Source of the DNA: an uncultured Roseobacter sp. | GTDB taxonomy: Bacteria > Pseudomonadota > Alphaproteobacteria > Rhodobacterales > Rhodobacteraceae | Length of the DNA stretch: 64,000 nucleotides | Direction: 5' to 3' | NCBI RefSeq assembly: GCF_947496515.1 | Contig: NZ_CANMDB010000002.1 | Location: forward strand, 62,001-126,000 | Shown: positions 1-9,256 of the stretch, piece after piece | How the letters are laid out: every line of letters begins with the position of its first letter | How positions within the stretch are numbered: position 1 is the first letter of the stretch | Position numbers and translations under genes: made by a program | Notes under the pieces: generated by a model | What the model saw: the letters and a program-made list of their open reading frames with translations, nothing else | Told to the model about the DNA's origin: nothing | Database searches by the model: none

Positions 1-129
1 ATCGCCATCGGCGATGCCCTGCACTTCCAGCTCATGCATACCCACGAAGTCTGCAATCTGCTTGAAGTTGATGGTGGTGTTATCCACCAGCCAGACGGCG
101 GTGGCTTTCGCCATGATCGGTTTTGCCAT
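1..129 (-). CDS. trcR: Cell-cycle transcriptional regulator TrcR (DUF1013), N-terminal part only
   Basis: Only the first 43 codons are inside the window; the gene runs off the left edge. Translation from the ATG at 127-129 begins MAKPIMAKATAVWLVDNTT and continues with FKQIADFVGMHELEVQGIADGD. This is the recognisable start of the DUF1013/TrcR family of alphaproteobacteria, a small regulator with a helix-turn-helix-like N-terminus that in Caulobacter-type bacteria is tied to transcription of cell-cycle genes. The family assignment is from memory of its conserved N-terminus; nothing can be said about the C-terminal half. Confidence 0.8.
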   Translation of the reverse strand, partial: MAKPIMAKATAVWLVDNTTINFKQIADFVGMHELEVQGIADGD

Positions 130-266
130 TTTACTTACTCCTGTCTACGTGCCATCGCCCACATCTTTCCCGTCGCCTGAAAGGCGGTCCCGGGGGCCGG
201 AACGGTTTCCATTGTGGGGGAACTTGTGATGTATATAGGCGGGTGAGCGGGATAAGGAAAGACCCA

Positions 267-896
267 ATGCGCGTGGTGATCTTGTGGTTCTTGATGGCGG
301 TGCCGGGTCTCGCGCAGGAGCATCGCGCGGGCGCGTTCGACTACTACGTGCTGTCGCTGAGCTGGTCGCCCAACTGGTGCGCCCTCGAAGGGGATGCACG
401 TGGCTCGGACCAATGTGATGCCCGGCATGATCATGGCTGGATCCTGCACGGGCTCTGGCCGCAGTACGACCGGGGCTACCCTCAGGACTGCACCACGACA
501 GAACGACCGCCCACCCGCGCTATGACGGCGCGCATGTCGGATATCATGGGGACATCCGGGCTGGCGTGGCACCAATGGCGCAAACACGGCACCTGCAGCG
601 GGCTGTCAGCGCAAGACTATTTCGCGCTGTCGCGGGACGCCTACGGTCGCGTCACACGACCCGGGGTGCTGCGGCAAGTGGAGGACACCCTGAAACTGCC
701 CGCCGCCGTGATCGAGGCCGCATTTCTGGAGGCCAATCCAGCGATCTCCGGGAGCGGTCTGACGATCACCTGCCGTCAGGGCCACATTCAGGAAGCGCGC
801 ATTTGCTTGACCCGCGCGCTGGAGCCGCGCGCCTGTGGTGCCGATGTGCGGCGGGATTGCACGCTGGACGATGCTCTTTTTACGCCGATCCGATGA
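267..896 (+). CDS. Secreted ribonuclease T2 family protein
   Basis: A 209-residue protein with a short signal peptide (cleavage probably after the Ala near residue 16) and both catalytic signatures of RNase T2: HGLWPQ at residues 61-66 (CAS I) and WHQWRKHGTC at 101-110 (CAS II), each with its catalytic His. Several Cys suit disulfides in the periplasm. The family cleaves single-stranded RNA through 2',3'-cyclic intermediates; here the likely role is periplasmic RNA scavenging. I chose the ATG at 267 rather than an upstream in-frame ATG because it gives a clean signal sequence and lies behind AAGGAAAG. The stop overlaps the next start (ATGA). Confidence 0.9.
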   Translation: MRVVILWFLMAVPGLAQEHRAGAFDYYVLSLSWSPNWCALEGDARGSDQCDARHDHGWILHGLWPQYDRGYPQDCTTTERPPTRAMTARMSDIMGTSGLAWHQWRKHGTCSGLSAQDYFALSRDAYGRVTRPGVLRQVEDTLKLPAAVIEAAFLEANPAISGSGLTITCRQGHIQEARICLTRALEPRACGADVRRDCTLDDALFTPIR

Positions 897-1177
897 CACT
901 TCGTTCCATCGGTCTGGCGGCGGTGGTGAACATTGCACTGCCGCTTGCAACGTCACCGCTGATCAAATCAGTCACCTTCTCACATGCGCGGATCAGTATC
1001 TTCTTGATCGCGGTGATCGTAATTTTCACGCTTAATCAATATATTGGCCTGTCACGCCGGTGGCTTTGGCCGCTGCAAACCTGCAATATTCTGAGCGCGA
1101 TGCTCGTCGGCGCACTCACCGTCTTCATGGCCTTGCCCGCGCTTCCCGGCCTTCTACGAGCGCTGGCGGCATCCTAA
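893..1177 (+). CDS. Small membrane protein of unknown function
   Basis: A 94-residue hydrophobic protein starting at the ATG that overlaps the RNase T2 stop (ATGA), so the two are probably translationally coupled. It shows three likely membrane segments (roughly residues 5-22, 33-53 and 62-90). I do not recognise a family. It ends convergently with the downstream oxidoreductase gene, the two stop regions overlapping by 4 bases. The coupling suggests expression with the RNase, but no functional link can be inferred. Confidence 0.6.
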   Translation: MTLRSIGLAAVVNIALPLATSPLIKSVTFSHARISIFLIAVIVIFTLNQYIGLSRRWLWPLQTCNILSAMLVGALTVFMALPALPGLLRALAAS

Positions 1178-2163
1178 TCGCCTGCCACCCGCAGGGCGAT
1201 CTTGCCGATATGGTCGGAGCGTTCCATACGCGCATGCGCGTCGGCCGCGTTCTCCAGGTCGAAGACCTCGTCCATTACCGGGGCGACCTTGCCCGCGGCC
1301 AAAAGCGGCCAGACGTGCGCCTTGAGATCCTCTGCGATGCGCGCCTTGGCCAGATCACTTTGCGGGCGCAGCGTGCTGCCGGTGATCGTAAGCCGCCGCA
1401 TCATCAGGGGCGCAAAGTTTACCTCAGCCTTGGGCCCGCCCAGAAAGGCGATCTGCACCAGGCGCCCGTCCTCGGCCAGCGACTTCAGGTTGCGCACGAT
1501 GTACTCGCCGCCCACCATGTCCAAAATCACATCCGCGCCCCCCACGGCGCGCATCTCCGCCACGAAATCGGCCTCGCGATAGTTAAAGGCCGCTTCGGCC
1601 CCGAGGGCGACACACGCCTCGCACTTCGCGGCCGTCCCCGCCGTGGCGAAGACCCGCGCGCCGAAAGCGCAGGCAAGCTGGATCGCGGTTGTGCCGATTC
1701 CGGACGAGCCGCCGTGGACCAGAAACCGCTCCCCCGCACGCAGCCCGCCACGGGTAAAGACATTGGACCAGACGGTAAAGAACGTCTCCGGCAGGCAGGC
1801 GGCCTCTTTCAGGTCCAGCCCGTCCGGGACCGGCAGACAATGCGCGGCAGGGGTGGCAACATACTCCGCGTAGCCGCCGCCCGGCAGCAGGGCGCAGACC
1901 GCATCACCCACGGCCACATCACCGACGCCTGCGCCGATGGCGACGATCTCACCCGCAGCTTCCAGCCCAGGCAGATCACTGGCACCCGGGGGTGGCGCAT
2001 AAAGCCCCGCGCGTTGCAGTGCATCGGGCCGGTTCACGCCTGCCCAGGCCACTTTGATCACCACCTCGCCCGCGCCTGGTTCCGGCCGAGGGCGGGAGGT
2101 GAGCTGCAGGACGTCCGGGGCCCCGGCCTGGGTGATCTCAACGGCGCGCATCATCTGGGACAT
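1174..2163 (-). CDS. NAD(P)H:quinone oxidoreductase, MDR/PIG3-like family
   Basis: A 329-residue zinc-independent medium-chain dehydrogenase/reductase. The N-terminal GroES-like half has the motif AWAGVNRPDALQRAG, and the Rossmann half has the nucleotide-binding turn GGSSGIG at residues 151-157, where AXXGXXG/GGSSGIG is typical of PIG3 and QOR enzymes. Such proteins reduce quinones or enals with NADPH. Start: ATG at 2163 behind AAAGGAAA at good spacing; an ATG four codons later is a less likely alternative. It ends overlapping the convergent small membrane-protein gene. Confidence 0.9.
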   Translation of the reverse strand: MSQMMRAVEITQAGAPDVLQLTSRPRPEPGAGEVVIKVAWAGVNRPDALQRAGLYAPPPGASDLPGLEAAGEIVAIGAGVGDVAVGDAVCALLPGGGYAEYVATPAAHCLPVPDGLDLKEAACLPETFFTVWSNVFTRGGLRAGERFLVHGGSSGIGTTAIQLACAFGARVFATAGTAAKCEACVALGAEAAFNYREADFVAEMRAVGGADVILDMVGGEYIVRNLKSLAEDGRLVQIAFLGGPKAEVNFAPLMMRRLTITGSTLRPQSDLAKARIAEDLKAHVWPLLAAGKVAPVMDEVFDLENAADAHARMERSDHIGKIALRVAGD

Positions 2164-2225
2164 TTCGGATTTCCTTTCTGTTGCACCTGCCTAAGCAGCC
2201 GGGGCGAGAAAGGCAAACCACGGCG

Positions 2226-2924
2226 TCAGCTGCGCGGCGCCATCCAGGTGCCGGGGAAATCGCCCTGTGAGGGTCGGTTGGGCGCCTTGATCCGACCCAA
2301 CAGCCAGGCGGGCCCGGCAAAGACACGGCTGAGCGTGGGGCTGTTGCGCATCTGTGACTTGAGCTTTTCGATCTGCATAACCTCCCCGATGCGGCGATCG
2401 AGAAAATCCCAGGTGGCCGAATTATCGGGGCTGTCATCGCCCAGCCAATAAAGCACCGTGGACGCGTAGACCCCGCTGAGCGTGGCGCGTTTGGTGTACC
2501 AGTTCACATCGTCGGAGGTATCGCCCAAGGCGGTCCAGATGGCATCCGCCGTGCCCCAGATCAACCGCGCGCCCTCGGCGGCGTGCATGGGAAGCGCAAA
2601 GAGTGTGCTGCCGCGGCGCACCGCTTCCTTGTCGGTCACCGCCTCGATGCGAAAGCGCACGGCGGCGGCGACCTTTTCGCGGAACTTCATCTCGCTGAGA
2701 TCTTCCGACGCAATCCGTGCCACCATCGCCGCATCGCCCCTGTGGTGAAACGCCACGGCGAGATCCACCGCGCCGCGCGGAAAGATCGCGGCGGCCACGG
2801 TTGGGTTGATGTCGGTATCGGCTACGGCGGCCTGAAATGTCGCCCGCGACCAGCCATCAAACGGCACGTGCACCAGTGCTGCATCCAAAAGCTGTGTTTT
2901 TGCGGTTTCATATGATGTGGTCAC
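2226..2924 (-). CDS. COQ9 family ubiquinone-biosynthesis accessory protein
   Basis: A 232-residue protein. The C-terminal part carries the COQ9 signature (SDDVNWYTKRATLSGVY followed by STVLYWLGDDS), and the N-terminal part resembles the TetR-like fold of this family. In mitochondria and alphaproteobacteria COQ9 is a lipid-binding protein assisting COQ7-type hydroxylation in ubiquinone synthesis. I prefer the GTG at 2922-2924, because GGGGAGA sits about eight bases upstream and the product then begins TTSYETAKTQLLDAAL, the usual family start. An in-frame ATG at 2951 would add nine residues and has no comparable ribosome site. Confidence 0.88.
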   Translation of the reverse strand: MTTSYETAKTQLLDAALVHVPFDGWSRATFQAAVADTDINPTVAAAIFPRGAVDLAVAFHHRGDAAMVARIASEDLSEMKFREKVAAAVRFRIEAVTDKEAVRRGSTLFALPMHAAEGARLIWGTADAIWTALGDTSDDVNWYTKRATLSGVYASTVLYWLGDDSPDNSATWDFLDRRIGEVMQIEKLKSQMRNSPTLSRVFAGPAWLLGRIKAPNRPSQGDFPGTWMAPRS

Positions 2925-2958
2925 GGCTGGCTCTCCCCGATGTTGCGGCATCCTCGAC

Positions 2959-2987
2959 TGGACAAACTAGGTCGTCCTTGCTATAGG
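2959..2987 (+). promoter_or_regulatory. Probable sigma-70-type promoter of rpsU
   Basis: TGGACA (2959-2964), 17 bases, then TATAGG (2982-2987). It lies about 50 bp before the rpsU start and divergently from the coq9 start. It is a reasonable housekeeping promoter by eye only. Confidence 0.45.
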
Positions 2988-3039
2988 CCCACTTCCTGCA
3001 ATTCATTGCAACTCAACTTAGAAAGGTGGTGAAAACCAC

Positions 3040-3246
3040 ATGCAGGTCAGTGTTCGCGACAACAATGTCGATCAGGCGCTTCGTGCCCTGAAGAAAAAGC
3101 TCCAGCGTGAGGGTGTCTTTCGCGAGATGAAGCTCAAGCAACATTTCGAGAAACCGTCCGAGAAAAAAGCACGCGAGAAAGCTGAAGCGATCCGCCGCGC
3201 CCGTAAACTGGCGCGTAAAAAGGCCCAACGCGAAGGGATGATGTAA
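3040..3246 (+). CDS. rpsU: 30S ribosomal protein S21
   Basis: A 68-residue basic protein beginning [20 protein letters not shown], the diagnostic S21 N-terminus, with a Lys/Arg-rich C-terminal helix. S21 binds the 30S platform near the anti-Shine-Dalgarno region. The gene is monocistronic: a promoter-like element lies upstream and a strong hairpin terminator starts about 30 bp downstream. AAAGGTGG precedes the ATG. Confidence 0.97.
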   Translation: MQVSVRDNNVDQALRALKKKLQREGVFREMKLKQHFEKPSEKKAREKAEAIRRARKLARKKAQREGMM

Positions 3247-3277
3247 GCATCTCGCCGCTACGGCCTTGGTAGTTCTG

Positions 3278-3314
3278 AACCCCCGCACGCCAGGCGCGCG
3301 GGGGTTTTCTTTTT
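3278..3314 (+). terminator. Rho-independent terminator of rpsU
   Basis: Stem AACCCCCGC (3278-3286) pairs with GCGGGGGTT (3298-3306) across a short loop and is followed by a run of T to 3315. Position just after rpsU fits its terminator. Confidence 0.85.
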
Positions 3315-3315
3315 T

Positions 3316-3789
3316 GATCCAAGCGGGCACTCAGAGCTTGCTCCGCCCAACGCGACAGAAGCGCGCAGGTCCGGCGCCGTGCGTCGCGCATGTGCTGCCT
3401 GTGCGATGCCGGACCGCCGTGGATTTCGGGCGGGAATGGTGTGCTGAACCTCGTTGGAAGAGCCAGGGTCATGGCTGAGGAAACGCGCCCGTCGGAAATG
3501 GCATAATTCAACTTTGGGGCCGGTAAACAGCGGTTTTTGTGCGGCATAACCAGCCCAACGCCAAAGCCGAGCCACCTTCAAGCTGAAGGCAGGTCTGATT
3601 GCGATGCCTCCTGACTGTCTTAAGGGTTCGCAAACCACGTCCCGGCTAGACACTGTGACCGCCCGCCGCCGCGCGCGGCACAGCACATGCGAGGGGCAGA
3701 TGTGAATGGCAACCGGACCACACCGCAGGCTTTCAAAATTTCCAATACACGCTAACGTAGCGACAGAAGACGAAAAATCTGCGGGTTGA
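3316..3789. other. Gene-free stretch between rpsU and the cco cluster
   Basis: Open frames in this stretch (for example a long minus-strand one ending near 3258) lack ribosome sites, have no recognisable products and use codons unlike neighbouring genes, so I call none. Only the FNR box at its right end is interpretable. Confidence 0.55.
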
Positions 3790-3803
3790 TTGATGCAGAT
3801 CAA
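3790..3803 (+). promoter_or_regulatory. FNR/FnrL box upstream of ccoN
   Basis: TTGAT-GCAG-ATCAA is a perfect match to the TTGAT-N4-ATCAA consensus of FNR-family regulators. It lies 86 bp before the ccoN start. In Rhodobacterales FnrL activates ccoNOQP when oxygen is low through such a site; the activator assignment is from that precedent. Confidence 0.88.
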
Positions 3804-3889
3804 AGCGCGCCAAATCTCCGCAGGCCAAACCGACCGTATGATTACGTCCCCACGCCTGCGCGGGGCCAATCGAAAGGGAACCCGGATCA

Positions 3890-5503
3890 ATGAACACCGG
3901 TACATTCAACTACATAAAACTGGTGGTGCTGGCGCTCGCCACGTTGTTCACCATGATTGCTGCAAGCTACGCGCGCGATCTGGCCTATCAGGTGCACATG
4001 ATCCTCTTCATGGTCATCGCGGCAGGTTTGTTTCTGGTCACGTTACGGGCCACGGATGAGCCGGCAAGGCCGACACCGACCCATGAGTATTTTGACAGCG
4101 TCGTGCGCGCGGCAGTCATCGCGACAGCGTTCTGGGGCGTGGTGGGTTTTCTGGCAGGGACATGGATCGCTTTCCAGCTCGCCTTTCCCGCGCTCAATTT
4201 CGAGTGGTCGGAGGGCTACGCCAATTTCGGGCGCCTGCGGCCTCTGCACACCTCGGCGGTGATCTTTGCCTTTGGTGGCAACGCGCTGATCGCGAGCTCT
4301 TTTTTCATCGTGCAACGCACCTGCGCCGCGCGGCTCTGGGGCGGTAATCTGGGCTGGTTCGTGTTCTGGGGATACCAGCTTTTTATCGTGCTCGCGGCCA
4401 CGGGCTATCTGCTCGGCGGCACGCAGTCCAAGGAGTACGCGGAACCCGAGTGGTATGTGGACATCTGGCTGACCATCGTGTGGCTGGCGTTTCTGGCCTG
4501 TTTCCTCGGCACGCTGATCAAGCGCAAGGAGCCGCATATCTACGTGGCCAACTGGTTCCTGCTTGCTTTCATCGTCACCGTCGCGATGCTGCATGTGGTC
4601 AACAATATTTCCATTCCCGTGTCGATCTGGGGCAGTAAATCCGTACAGGTCTTCTCCGGTGTGCAGGACGCCATGGTGCAATGGTGGTACGGGCACAACG
4701 CTGTGGGCTTCTTCCTGACCGCGGGTTTCCTCGGCATGATGTACTACTTCGTGCCGAAACAGGCCGAACGCCCGGTGTTCAGCTACAAGCTCAGCATCAT
4801 TCACTTCTGGGCGCTGATCTTCTTGTACATCTGGGCCGGGCCGCACCATCTGCACTACACCGCCTTGCCTGACTGGGCGGCGACGCTGGGCATGGTGTTT
4901 TCGATCATCCTGTGGATGCCCAGCTGGGGTGGTATGATCAACGGCCTGATGACGCTGCAGGGCGCCTGGGACAAGCTGCGCACCGACCCGGTGTTGCGGA
5001 TGATGGTCACCAGCCTCGCGTTCTACGGCATGTCCACCTTCGAGGGACCGATGATGTCGATCCGCTCGGTCAACTCCCTGAGCCACTATACCGACTGGAC
5101 CATCGGGCACGTGCACTCCGGTGCGCTCGGCTGGAACGGGCTGATCACATTCGGTGCGCTCTATTACCTGGTGCCCGTGCTGTGGAAGCGCGAGCGGCTC
5201 TACAGCCTGACCCTTGTCAGCTGGCACTTCTGGCTCGCCACGATTGGCATCGTGCTCTACGCGGCCTCGATGTGGGTGACCGGCATCATGGAAGGTCTGA
5301 TGTGGCGCGAAGTGGATGCCAACGGCTTCCTCGTCAACAGCTTTGCCGATACCGTCAGCGCCAAGTTCCCCATGTATGTGGTGCGTGGCCTCGGTGGGGT
5401 GCTCTTCCTCTCCGGCGCCCTGATCATGTGCTACAACCTGTGGATGACCGTCCGCGCAGCGCCTGCCAAGGCGTCGCTCGGCACGGCTGTCCCCGCTGAA
5501 TAA
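3890..5503 (+). CDS. ccoN: Cytochrome cbb3 oxidase subunit I
   Basis: A 537-residue integral membrane protein with about 12 transmembrane helices. It is the catalytic subunit of the high-affinity cbb3 terminal oxidase, carrying low-spin heme b and the heme b3-CuB centre where O2 is reduced. Characteristic stretches include [19 protein letters not shown] and [15 protein letters not shown] with metal-ligand histidines, and [19 protein letters not shown] near the C-terminus. First gene of the ccoNOQP operon, preceded by GAAAGGGA and an FNR box; ccoO follows after 12 bp behind AAGGAGG. Full length for the family. Confidence 0.98.
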   Translation: MNTGTFNYIKLVVLALATLFTMIAASYARDLAYQVHMILFMVIAAGLFLVTLRATDEPARPTPTHEYFDSVVRAAVIATAFWGVVGFLAGTWIAFQLAFPALNFEWSEGYANFGRLRPLHTSAVIFAFGGNALIASSFFIVQRTCAARLWGGNLGWFVFWGYQLFIVLAATGYLLGGTQSKEYAEPEWYVDIWLTIVWLAFLACFLGTLIKRKEPHIYVANWFLLAFIVTVAMLHVVNNISIPVSIWGSKSVQVFSGVQDAMVQWWYGHNAVGFFLTAGFLGMMYYFVPKQAERPVFSYKLSIIHFWALIFLYIWAGPHHLHYTALPDWAATLGMVFSIILWMPSWGGMINGLMTLQGAWDKLRTDPVLRMMVTSLAFYGMSTFEGPMMSIRSVNSLSHYTDWTIGHVHSGALGWNGLITFGALYYLVPVLWKRERLYSLTLVSWHFWLATIGIVLYAASMWVTGIMEGLMWREVDANGFLVNSFADTVSAKFPMYVVRGLGGVLFLSGALIMCYNLWMTVRAAPAKASLGTAVPAE

Positions 5504-5515
5504 GGAGGGGCTGGT

Positions 5516-6241
5516 ATGTCGATCCTCACAAAACACAAGGCAATCGAGACCAACGCGACCCTTCTGCTGGTGCTCAGTTTTCTGGTGGTCTCCATCGGCG
5601 GGCTGGTGCAGATCGTGCCGCTGTTCTATCTGGAGAACACCATCGAGGAAGTGGAGGGCATGCGCCCCTACTCGCCTCTGGAACTGGCCGGTCGCGACAT
5701 CTACATCCGTGAAGGCTGCTACGTCTGTCACAGCCAGATGATCCGGCCCATGCGCGACGAGGTGGAGCGTTACGGCCACTACTCGCTGGCTGCGGAATCC
5801 ATGTACGACCATCCGTTCCAGTGGGGGTCCAAACGCACGGGCCCGGATCTGGCGCGGGTCGGTGGTCGCTATTCGGACGACTGGCACATCGACCATCTGC
5901 GCAACCCCAAATCGGTCGTGCCGGAATCGATCATGCCCCCCTACGGCTTTCTGGAACGCACGCTGATCGACGGTGAATACATCGGTGATCTGATGCAGAC
6001 CCATGCCATCGTGGGGGTGCCCTATACCGAAGAGATGCTGGCCGAGGCGCGCGCTGATTTCCGCGCTCAGGCCGATCCGGACAGCGATTTCGACGGGCTG
6101 CTGGAGCGCTACCCGGGCGCGCAGGTGCGCAACTTTGACAACGCTCCGGGCATTTCCGAGGCCGACGCCTTGATCGCCTATCTGCAGATGCTGGGCACGC
6201 TGGTCGATTTCTCGACCTTCACCCCAGACGCCAGCCGGTAG
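5516..6241 (+). CDS. ccoO: Cytochrome cbb3 oxidase subunit II (monoheme cytochrome c)
   Basis: A 241-residue membrane-anchored c-type cytochrome. One transmembrane helix (about residues 15-36) is followed by a periplasmic domain with the single heme-binding motif CYVCH at 68-72. The axial Met probably lies in a later segment around IMPPYGFL. It passes electrons from CcoP towards CcoN. Placed between ccoN and ccoQ, in the usual order, with AAGGAGG before the ATG. Confidence 0.97.
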   Translation: MSILTKHKAIETNATLLLVLSFLVVSIGGLVQIVPLFYLENTIEEVEGMRPYSPLELAGRDIYIREGCYVCHSQMIRPMRDEVERYGHYSLAAESMYDHPFQWGSKRTGPDLARVGGRYSDDWHIDHLRNPKSVVPESIMPPYGFLERTLIDGEYIGDLMQTHAIVGVPYTEEMLAEARADFRAQADPDSDFDGLLERYPGAQVRNFDNAPGISEADALIAYLQMLGTLVDFSTFTPDASR

Positions 6242-6254
6242 AGGGGAAACCAGC

Positions 6255-6440
6255 ATGGAAACCTACACCTTCTTACGCGAATTCGCCGATAGCTGGATGC
6301 TGCTGCTGCTCTTTTGCATCTTTATCGGCGTGGGATTTTGGGTCTTTCGACCGGGTAGCCGCAAGGTGCACGACGAGAGCGCCAACATGATTTTCCGAAA
6401 CGACGACCGACCCGCCCCGGAACAGGAGGCCAAGAAATGA
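6255..6440 (+). CDS. ccoQ: Cytochrome cbb3 oxidase subunit IV, CcoQ
   Basis: A 61-residue single-span protein: a hydrophobic helix (about 14-32) ends in VFRPGSRK and is followed by a polar cytoplasmic tail, as in other CcoQ/FixQ proteins. CcoQ stabilises the cbb3 complex and has been implicated in oxygen-dependent signalling in Rhodobacter. Its stop overlaps the ccoP start (ATGA), indicating coupled translation. Confidence 0.93.
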   Translation: METYTFLREFADSWMLLLLFCIFIGVGFWVFRPGSRKVHDESANMIFRNDDRPAPEQEAKK

Positions 6441-7303
6441 GCGAGATCCCCCCGAAGCAAGAGGGCGACCCCAACACCACAGGCCACAGCTGGGACGGGA
6501 TCGAGGAGTTTGACAACCCGATGCCACGCTGGTGGCTCTGGACCTTTTACGCGACCATCGTCTGGGGCATCGGCTACGTGATCGCCTATCCGGCCTGGCC
6601 GCTCGTTTCTTCCGCGACAGCGGGCTTGCTGGGCTACTCCACCCGTGGTGAGGTTGCCGTGGAAATCGCAGCCGTCGAAGAGGCCAATGCCGGGATCAAC
6701 GCGGAGCTTGCCGCGGCCGAACTCACGGAAGTGTCCGCCAATACCGAGCTGAATACCTATGCGGTCTCTGCGGGTGCTGCCGTTTTCCGGACATGGTGTG
6801 CGCAATGTCACGGCTCGGGTGCGGCTGGTTTCGTGGGCTACCCGAACCTGCTGGACGACGCGTGGCTTTGGGGCGGTGATATCGAGGCGATTTACACGAC
6901 GATCGCCCACGGTATCCGCAACGAGGATGATCCCGACGCGCGGTTCTCCATCATGCCGGCCTACGGTGAGATTTTCAGTGAGGAAGAGATCGCGCAGGTC
7001 GTGAACTACGCCATGACCCTCTCTGGTCGCACGCCGCAGGATGCCAGCCTCGTGGAACCCGGTTCTGCGCTTTTCGCGGACAATTGTGCCGCGTGCCATG
7101 GCGACAACGGGCTCGGCAATACCGAGCTGGGCGCGCCGAACCTCAGCGATGCAATCTGGCTCTATGGCGGGGACTACGACACGCTGATCGAAACTGTGAC
7201 CTATAGCCGCTATGGCGTTATGCCCCCTTGGACCCAGCGGCTGTCCGAGGCAGAGATCCGCGCAGTTGCACTCTACGTCCACCAGCTCGGGGGCGGCGAA
7301 TAA
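6437..7303 (+). CDS. ccoP: Cytochrome cbb3 oxidase subunit III (diheme cytochrome c)
   Basis: A 288-residue protein. A CcoP-type N-terminus (HSWDGIEEFDNPMPRWW) precedes a transmembrane helix at about 35-57, an Ala/Glu-rich linker, and two cytochrome c domains with CAQCH at 121-125 and CAACH at 217-221. It accepts electrons from soluble or membrane cytochromes for the oxidase. Last structural gene; ccoG follows after about 60 bp. Confidence 0.97.
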   Translation: MSEIPPKQEGDPNTTGHSWDGIEEFDNPMPRWWLWTFYATIVWGIGYVIAYPAWPLVSSATAGLLGYSTRGEVAVEIAAVEEANAGINAELAAAELTEVSANTELNTYAVSAGAAVFRTWCAQCHGSGAAGFVGYPNLLDDAWLWGGDIEAIYTTIAHGIRNEDDPDARFSIMPAYGEIFSEEEIAQVVNYAMTLSGRTPQDASLVEPGSALFADNCAACHGDNGLGNTELGAPNLSDAIWLYGGDYDTLIETVTYSRYGVMPPWTQRLSEAEIRAVALYVHQLGGGE

Positions 7304-7361
7304 CATTGCCCTCGGGGCGCTCAAATCTTCGCCCTCCCGTGCCAAACCCGCAAGGACTGTC

Positions 7362-8795
7362 GTGACCGATCAAGCGCCACCTCCCAGCCTATACGCCGCC
7401 CGCGAACCGATCTTTCCGCGGCGTGTTTCGGGCCCGTTCCGCAATCTCAAGTGGATCATCATGGGGGTGACGCTTGGCATCTACTATATCTTCCCGTGGA
7501 TCCGCTGGGATCGTGGGCCTGAACTGCCCAATCAGGCGGTGCTGCTCGATCTGGCGAACCGGCGGTTTTATTTCTTCTGGATCGAGATCTGGAGCCACGA
7601 GTTCTACTTCGTCGCCGGGCTGCTCATCATGGCGGGGCTGGGGCTGTTTCTCTTCACCTCGGCCCTCGGTCGTGTCTGGTGTGGGTATGCGTGCCCCCAG
7701 ACCGTCTGGACCGATCTCTTCATCAAGGTCGAACGCATGGTCGAAGGTGACCGCAACGCGCGCCTGCGACTGCACCGGCAGGAAAAGATGGATGCGCGCA
7801 AGCTGCGGCTGAGGCTGACCAAATGGACACTGTGGCTGCTGATCGCTGTGGCGACGGGCGGGGCCTGGGTCTTTTACTTCGCCGATGCGCCGACGCTTTT
7901 CGTCGACCTTTTTACCGGGCAGGCGGCTGCCGTGGCCTATATCACTGTGGCGATCCTGACCGCGACGACCTTTGTTTTTGGCGGCTTCATGCGCGAGCAG
8001 ATTTGCATCTATGCCTGTCCCTGGCCGCGCATCCAGGCTGCGATGATGGATGAGGACACGCTGACCGTCGCCTACAGGGAATGGCGCGGCGAGCCGCGCA
8101 AGCACAGTCAGGAGGCCAAGGATGCCCCGCAGGGTGACTGCATCGATTGCATGGCCTGCGTTAACGTCTGCCCGATGGGGATCGACATTCGCGACGGGCA
8201 GCAACTGGAGTGTATCACCTGCGCGCTCTGCATCGACGCCTGTGATGACGTGATGGAGCGGATCGGCAAACCACGCGGGCTGATCGACTACATCGCCCTG
8301 TCCGATGAGGAGCGTGAACGCGCCGGGGCGGAGCCGCGCCCGGTGTGGAAGCACGTGTTCCGCCCGCGCACACTGCTTTACACGGCCCTTTGGGGCGGGG
8401 TCGGGGTTGCGCTGATCGTGGCGCTCTTTATCCGCTCGGACATCGAGATGACCGTGGCTGCCGTGCGCAACCCGACCTTCGTCACCCTTTCGGATGGCTC
8501 GATCCGCAACACCTACGACATCCGCCTACGCAACAAGAACAACGAAGAACGCCTGTTCCGCATCTCCGCCGTCGGGGATCCGGCGCTCCGCGTCCAGTTG
8601 GAAGGCACCCCCTATGCCTCCGTCGATGTGCCTGCGGATACATCGTTCTTGCAGCGGGTCTATGTCGTGGCGCCCCCCGGATCCGACCCCGCCGCGGCGG
8701 AGCGGACGGAGGTGCGGTTCTGGATCGAGGATCTCAGCAATGGCGAGCGCGCGTACCGCGACAGCAGTTTCAACGGGAGAGGGCAAGCCCAATGA
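7362..8795 (+). CDS. ccoG: cbb3 oxidase assembly protein CcoG (RdxA/FixG family ferredoxin-like)
   Basis: A 477-residue membrane iron-sulfur protein with several transmembrane helices, polyferredoxin-type clusters CIDCMACVNVCP and CITCALCIDACDD, and a C-terminal FixG immunoglobulin-like periplasmic domain. CcoG-type proteins act as cupric reductases that help deliver Cu for CuB of the oxidase. I chose the GTG at 7362 because AAGGA precedes it by about five bases. In-frame upstream codons would extend the gene into ccoP. The stop overlaps the ccoH start (ATGA). Confidence 0.95.
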   Translation: MTDQAPPPSLYAAREPIFPRRVSGPFRNLKWIIMGVTLGIYYIFPWIRWDRGPELPNQAVLLDLANRRFYFFWIEIWSHEFYFVAGLLIMAGLGLFLFTSALGRVWCGYACPQTVWTDLFIKVERMVEGDRNARLRLHRQEKMDARKLRLRLTKWTLWLLIAVATGGAWVFYFADAPTLFVDLFTGQAAAVAYITVAILTATTFVFGGFMREQICIYACPWPRIQAAMMDEDTLTVAYREWRGEPRKHSQEAKDAPQGDCIDCMACVNVCPMGIDIRDGQQLECITCALCIDACDDVMERIGKPRGLIDYIALSDEERERAGAEPRPVWKHVFRPRTLLYTALWGGVGVALIVALFIRSDIEMTVAAVRNPTFVTLSDGSIRNTYDIRLRNKNNEERLFRISAVGDPALRVQLEGTPYASVDVPADTSFLQRVYVVAPPGSDPAAAERTEVRFWIEDLSNGERAYRDSSFNGRGQAQ

Positions 8796-9256
8796 CCAAG
8801 CAACTGACCGGCAAGCATGTGGCCATCATCTTCGTCTCGGCCTTCAGCGTGATCATTTCTGTCAATCTGCTGCTGGCCTACAGCGCGATCAGCACCTTCC
8901 CCGGGCTGGAGGTCAAAAACTCCTATGTGGCCAGCCAGACCTTCGATGTGGATCGGGCGGCACAGAATGCGCTTGGCTGGTCTGTGTCGGCGCAAAAGCA
9001 GGGCCCGCAGGTTGTGCTGTCGATCACCGATGCAGCCGGAGCGCCAGTAGAGGTTGCCGCCCTGGATGCAACCCTGGGCCGCGCAACCCACGTGCGCGAT
9101 GACCAGCGCCCTGATTTCGTGTTCGACGGCGCACGCTACGTGGCGCCCGCAGCGCTGGCGCCCGGCAACTGGAACCTGCGTATGAAGGCCACGGCACTGG
9201 ATGGCACCAAGTTTCAGCAACGGGTCATTCTTCACATTCCCAAAGAGGCGTCTTGA
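8792..9256 (+). CDS. ccoH: cbb3 oxidase assembly protein CcoH (FixH family)
   Basis: A 154-residue protein with one N-terminal transmembrane helix (about 9-31) followed by a periplasmic FixH domain including KNSYVASQTFD, a typical segment. CcoH associates with the cbb3 oxidase during assembly. It overlaps ccoG at the start (ATGA) and ccoI at the end (TTGA), so it sits in a tightly coupled ccoGHIS unit. Confidence 0.95.
   Translation: MTKQLTGKHVAIIFVSAFSVIISVNLLLAYSAISTFPGLEVKNSYVASQTFDVDRAAQNALGWSVSAQKQGPQVVLSITDAAGAPVEVAALDATLGRATHVRDDQRPDFVFDGARYVAPAALAPGNWNLRMKATALDGTKFQQRVILHIPKEAS

Noticed and set aside
1060-2451. 463-codon plus-strand frame opposite the quinone oxidoreductase
   Set aside because: Shadow of a well-supported minus-strand gene, with no motifs or ribosome site.
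3258-3905. 215-codon minus-strand frame in the rpsU-ccoN gap
   Set aside because: No ribosome site, unfamiliar product, and it runs through the rpsU terminator and the FNR box.
4043-6256. 737-codon open frame antisense to ccoN and ccoO
   Set aside because: It mirrors strongly conserved cbb3 genes on the other strand, has no ribosome site, and its product (His/Gln/Arg-rich) fits a GC-bias shadow.
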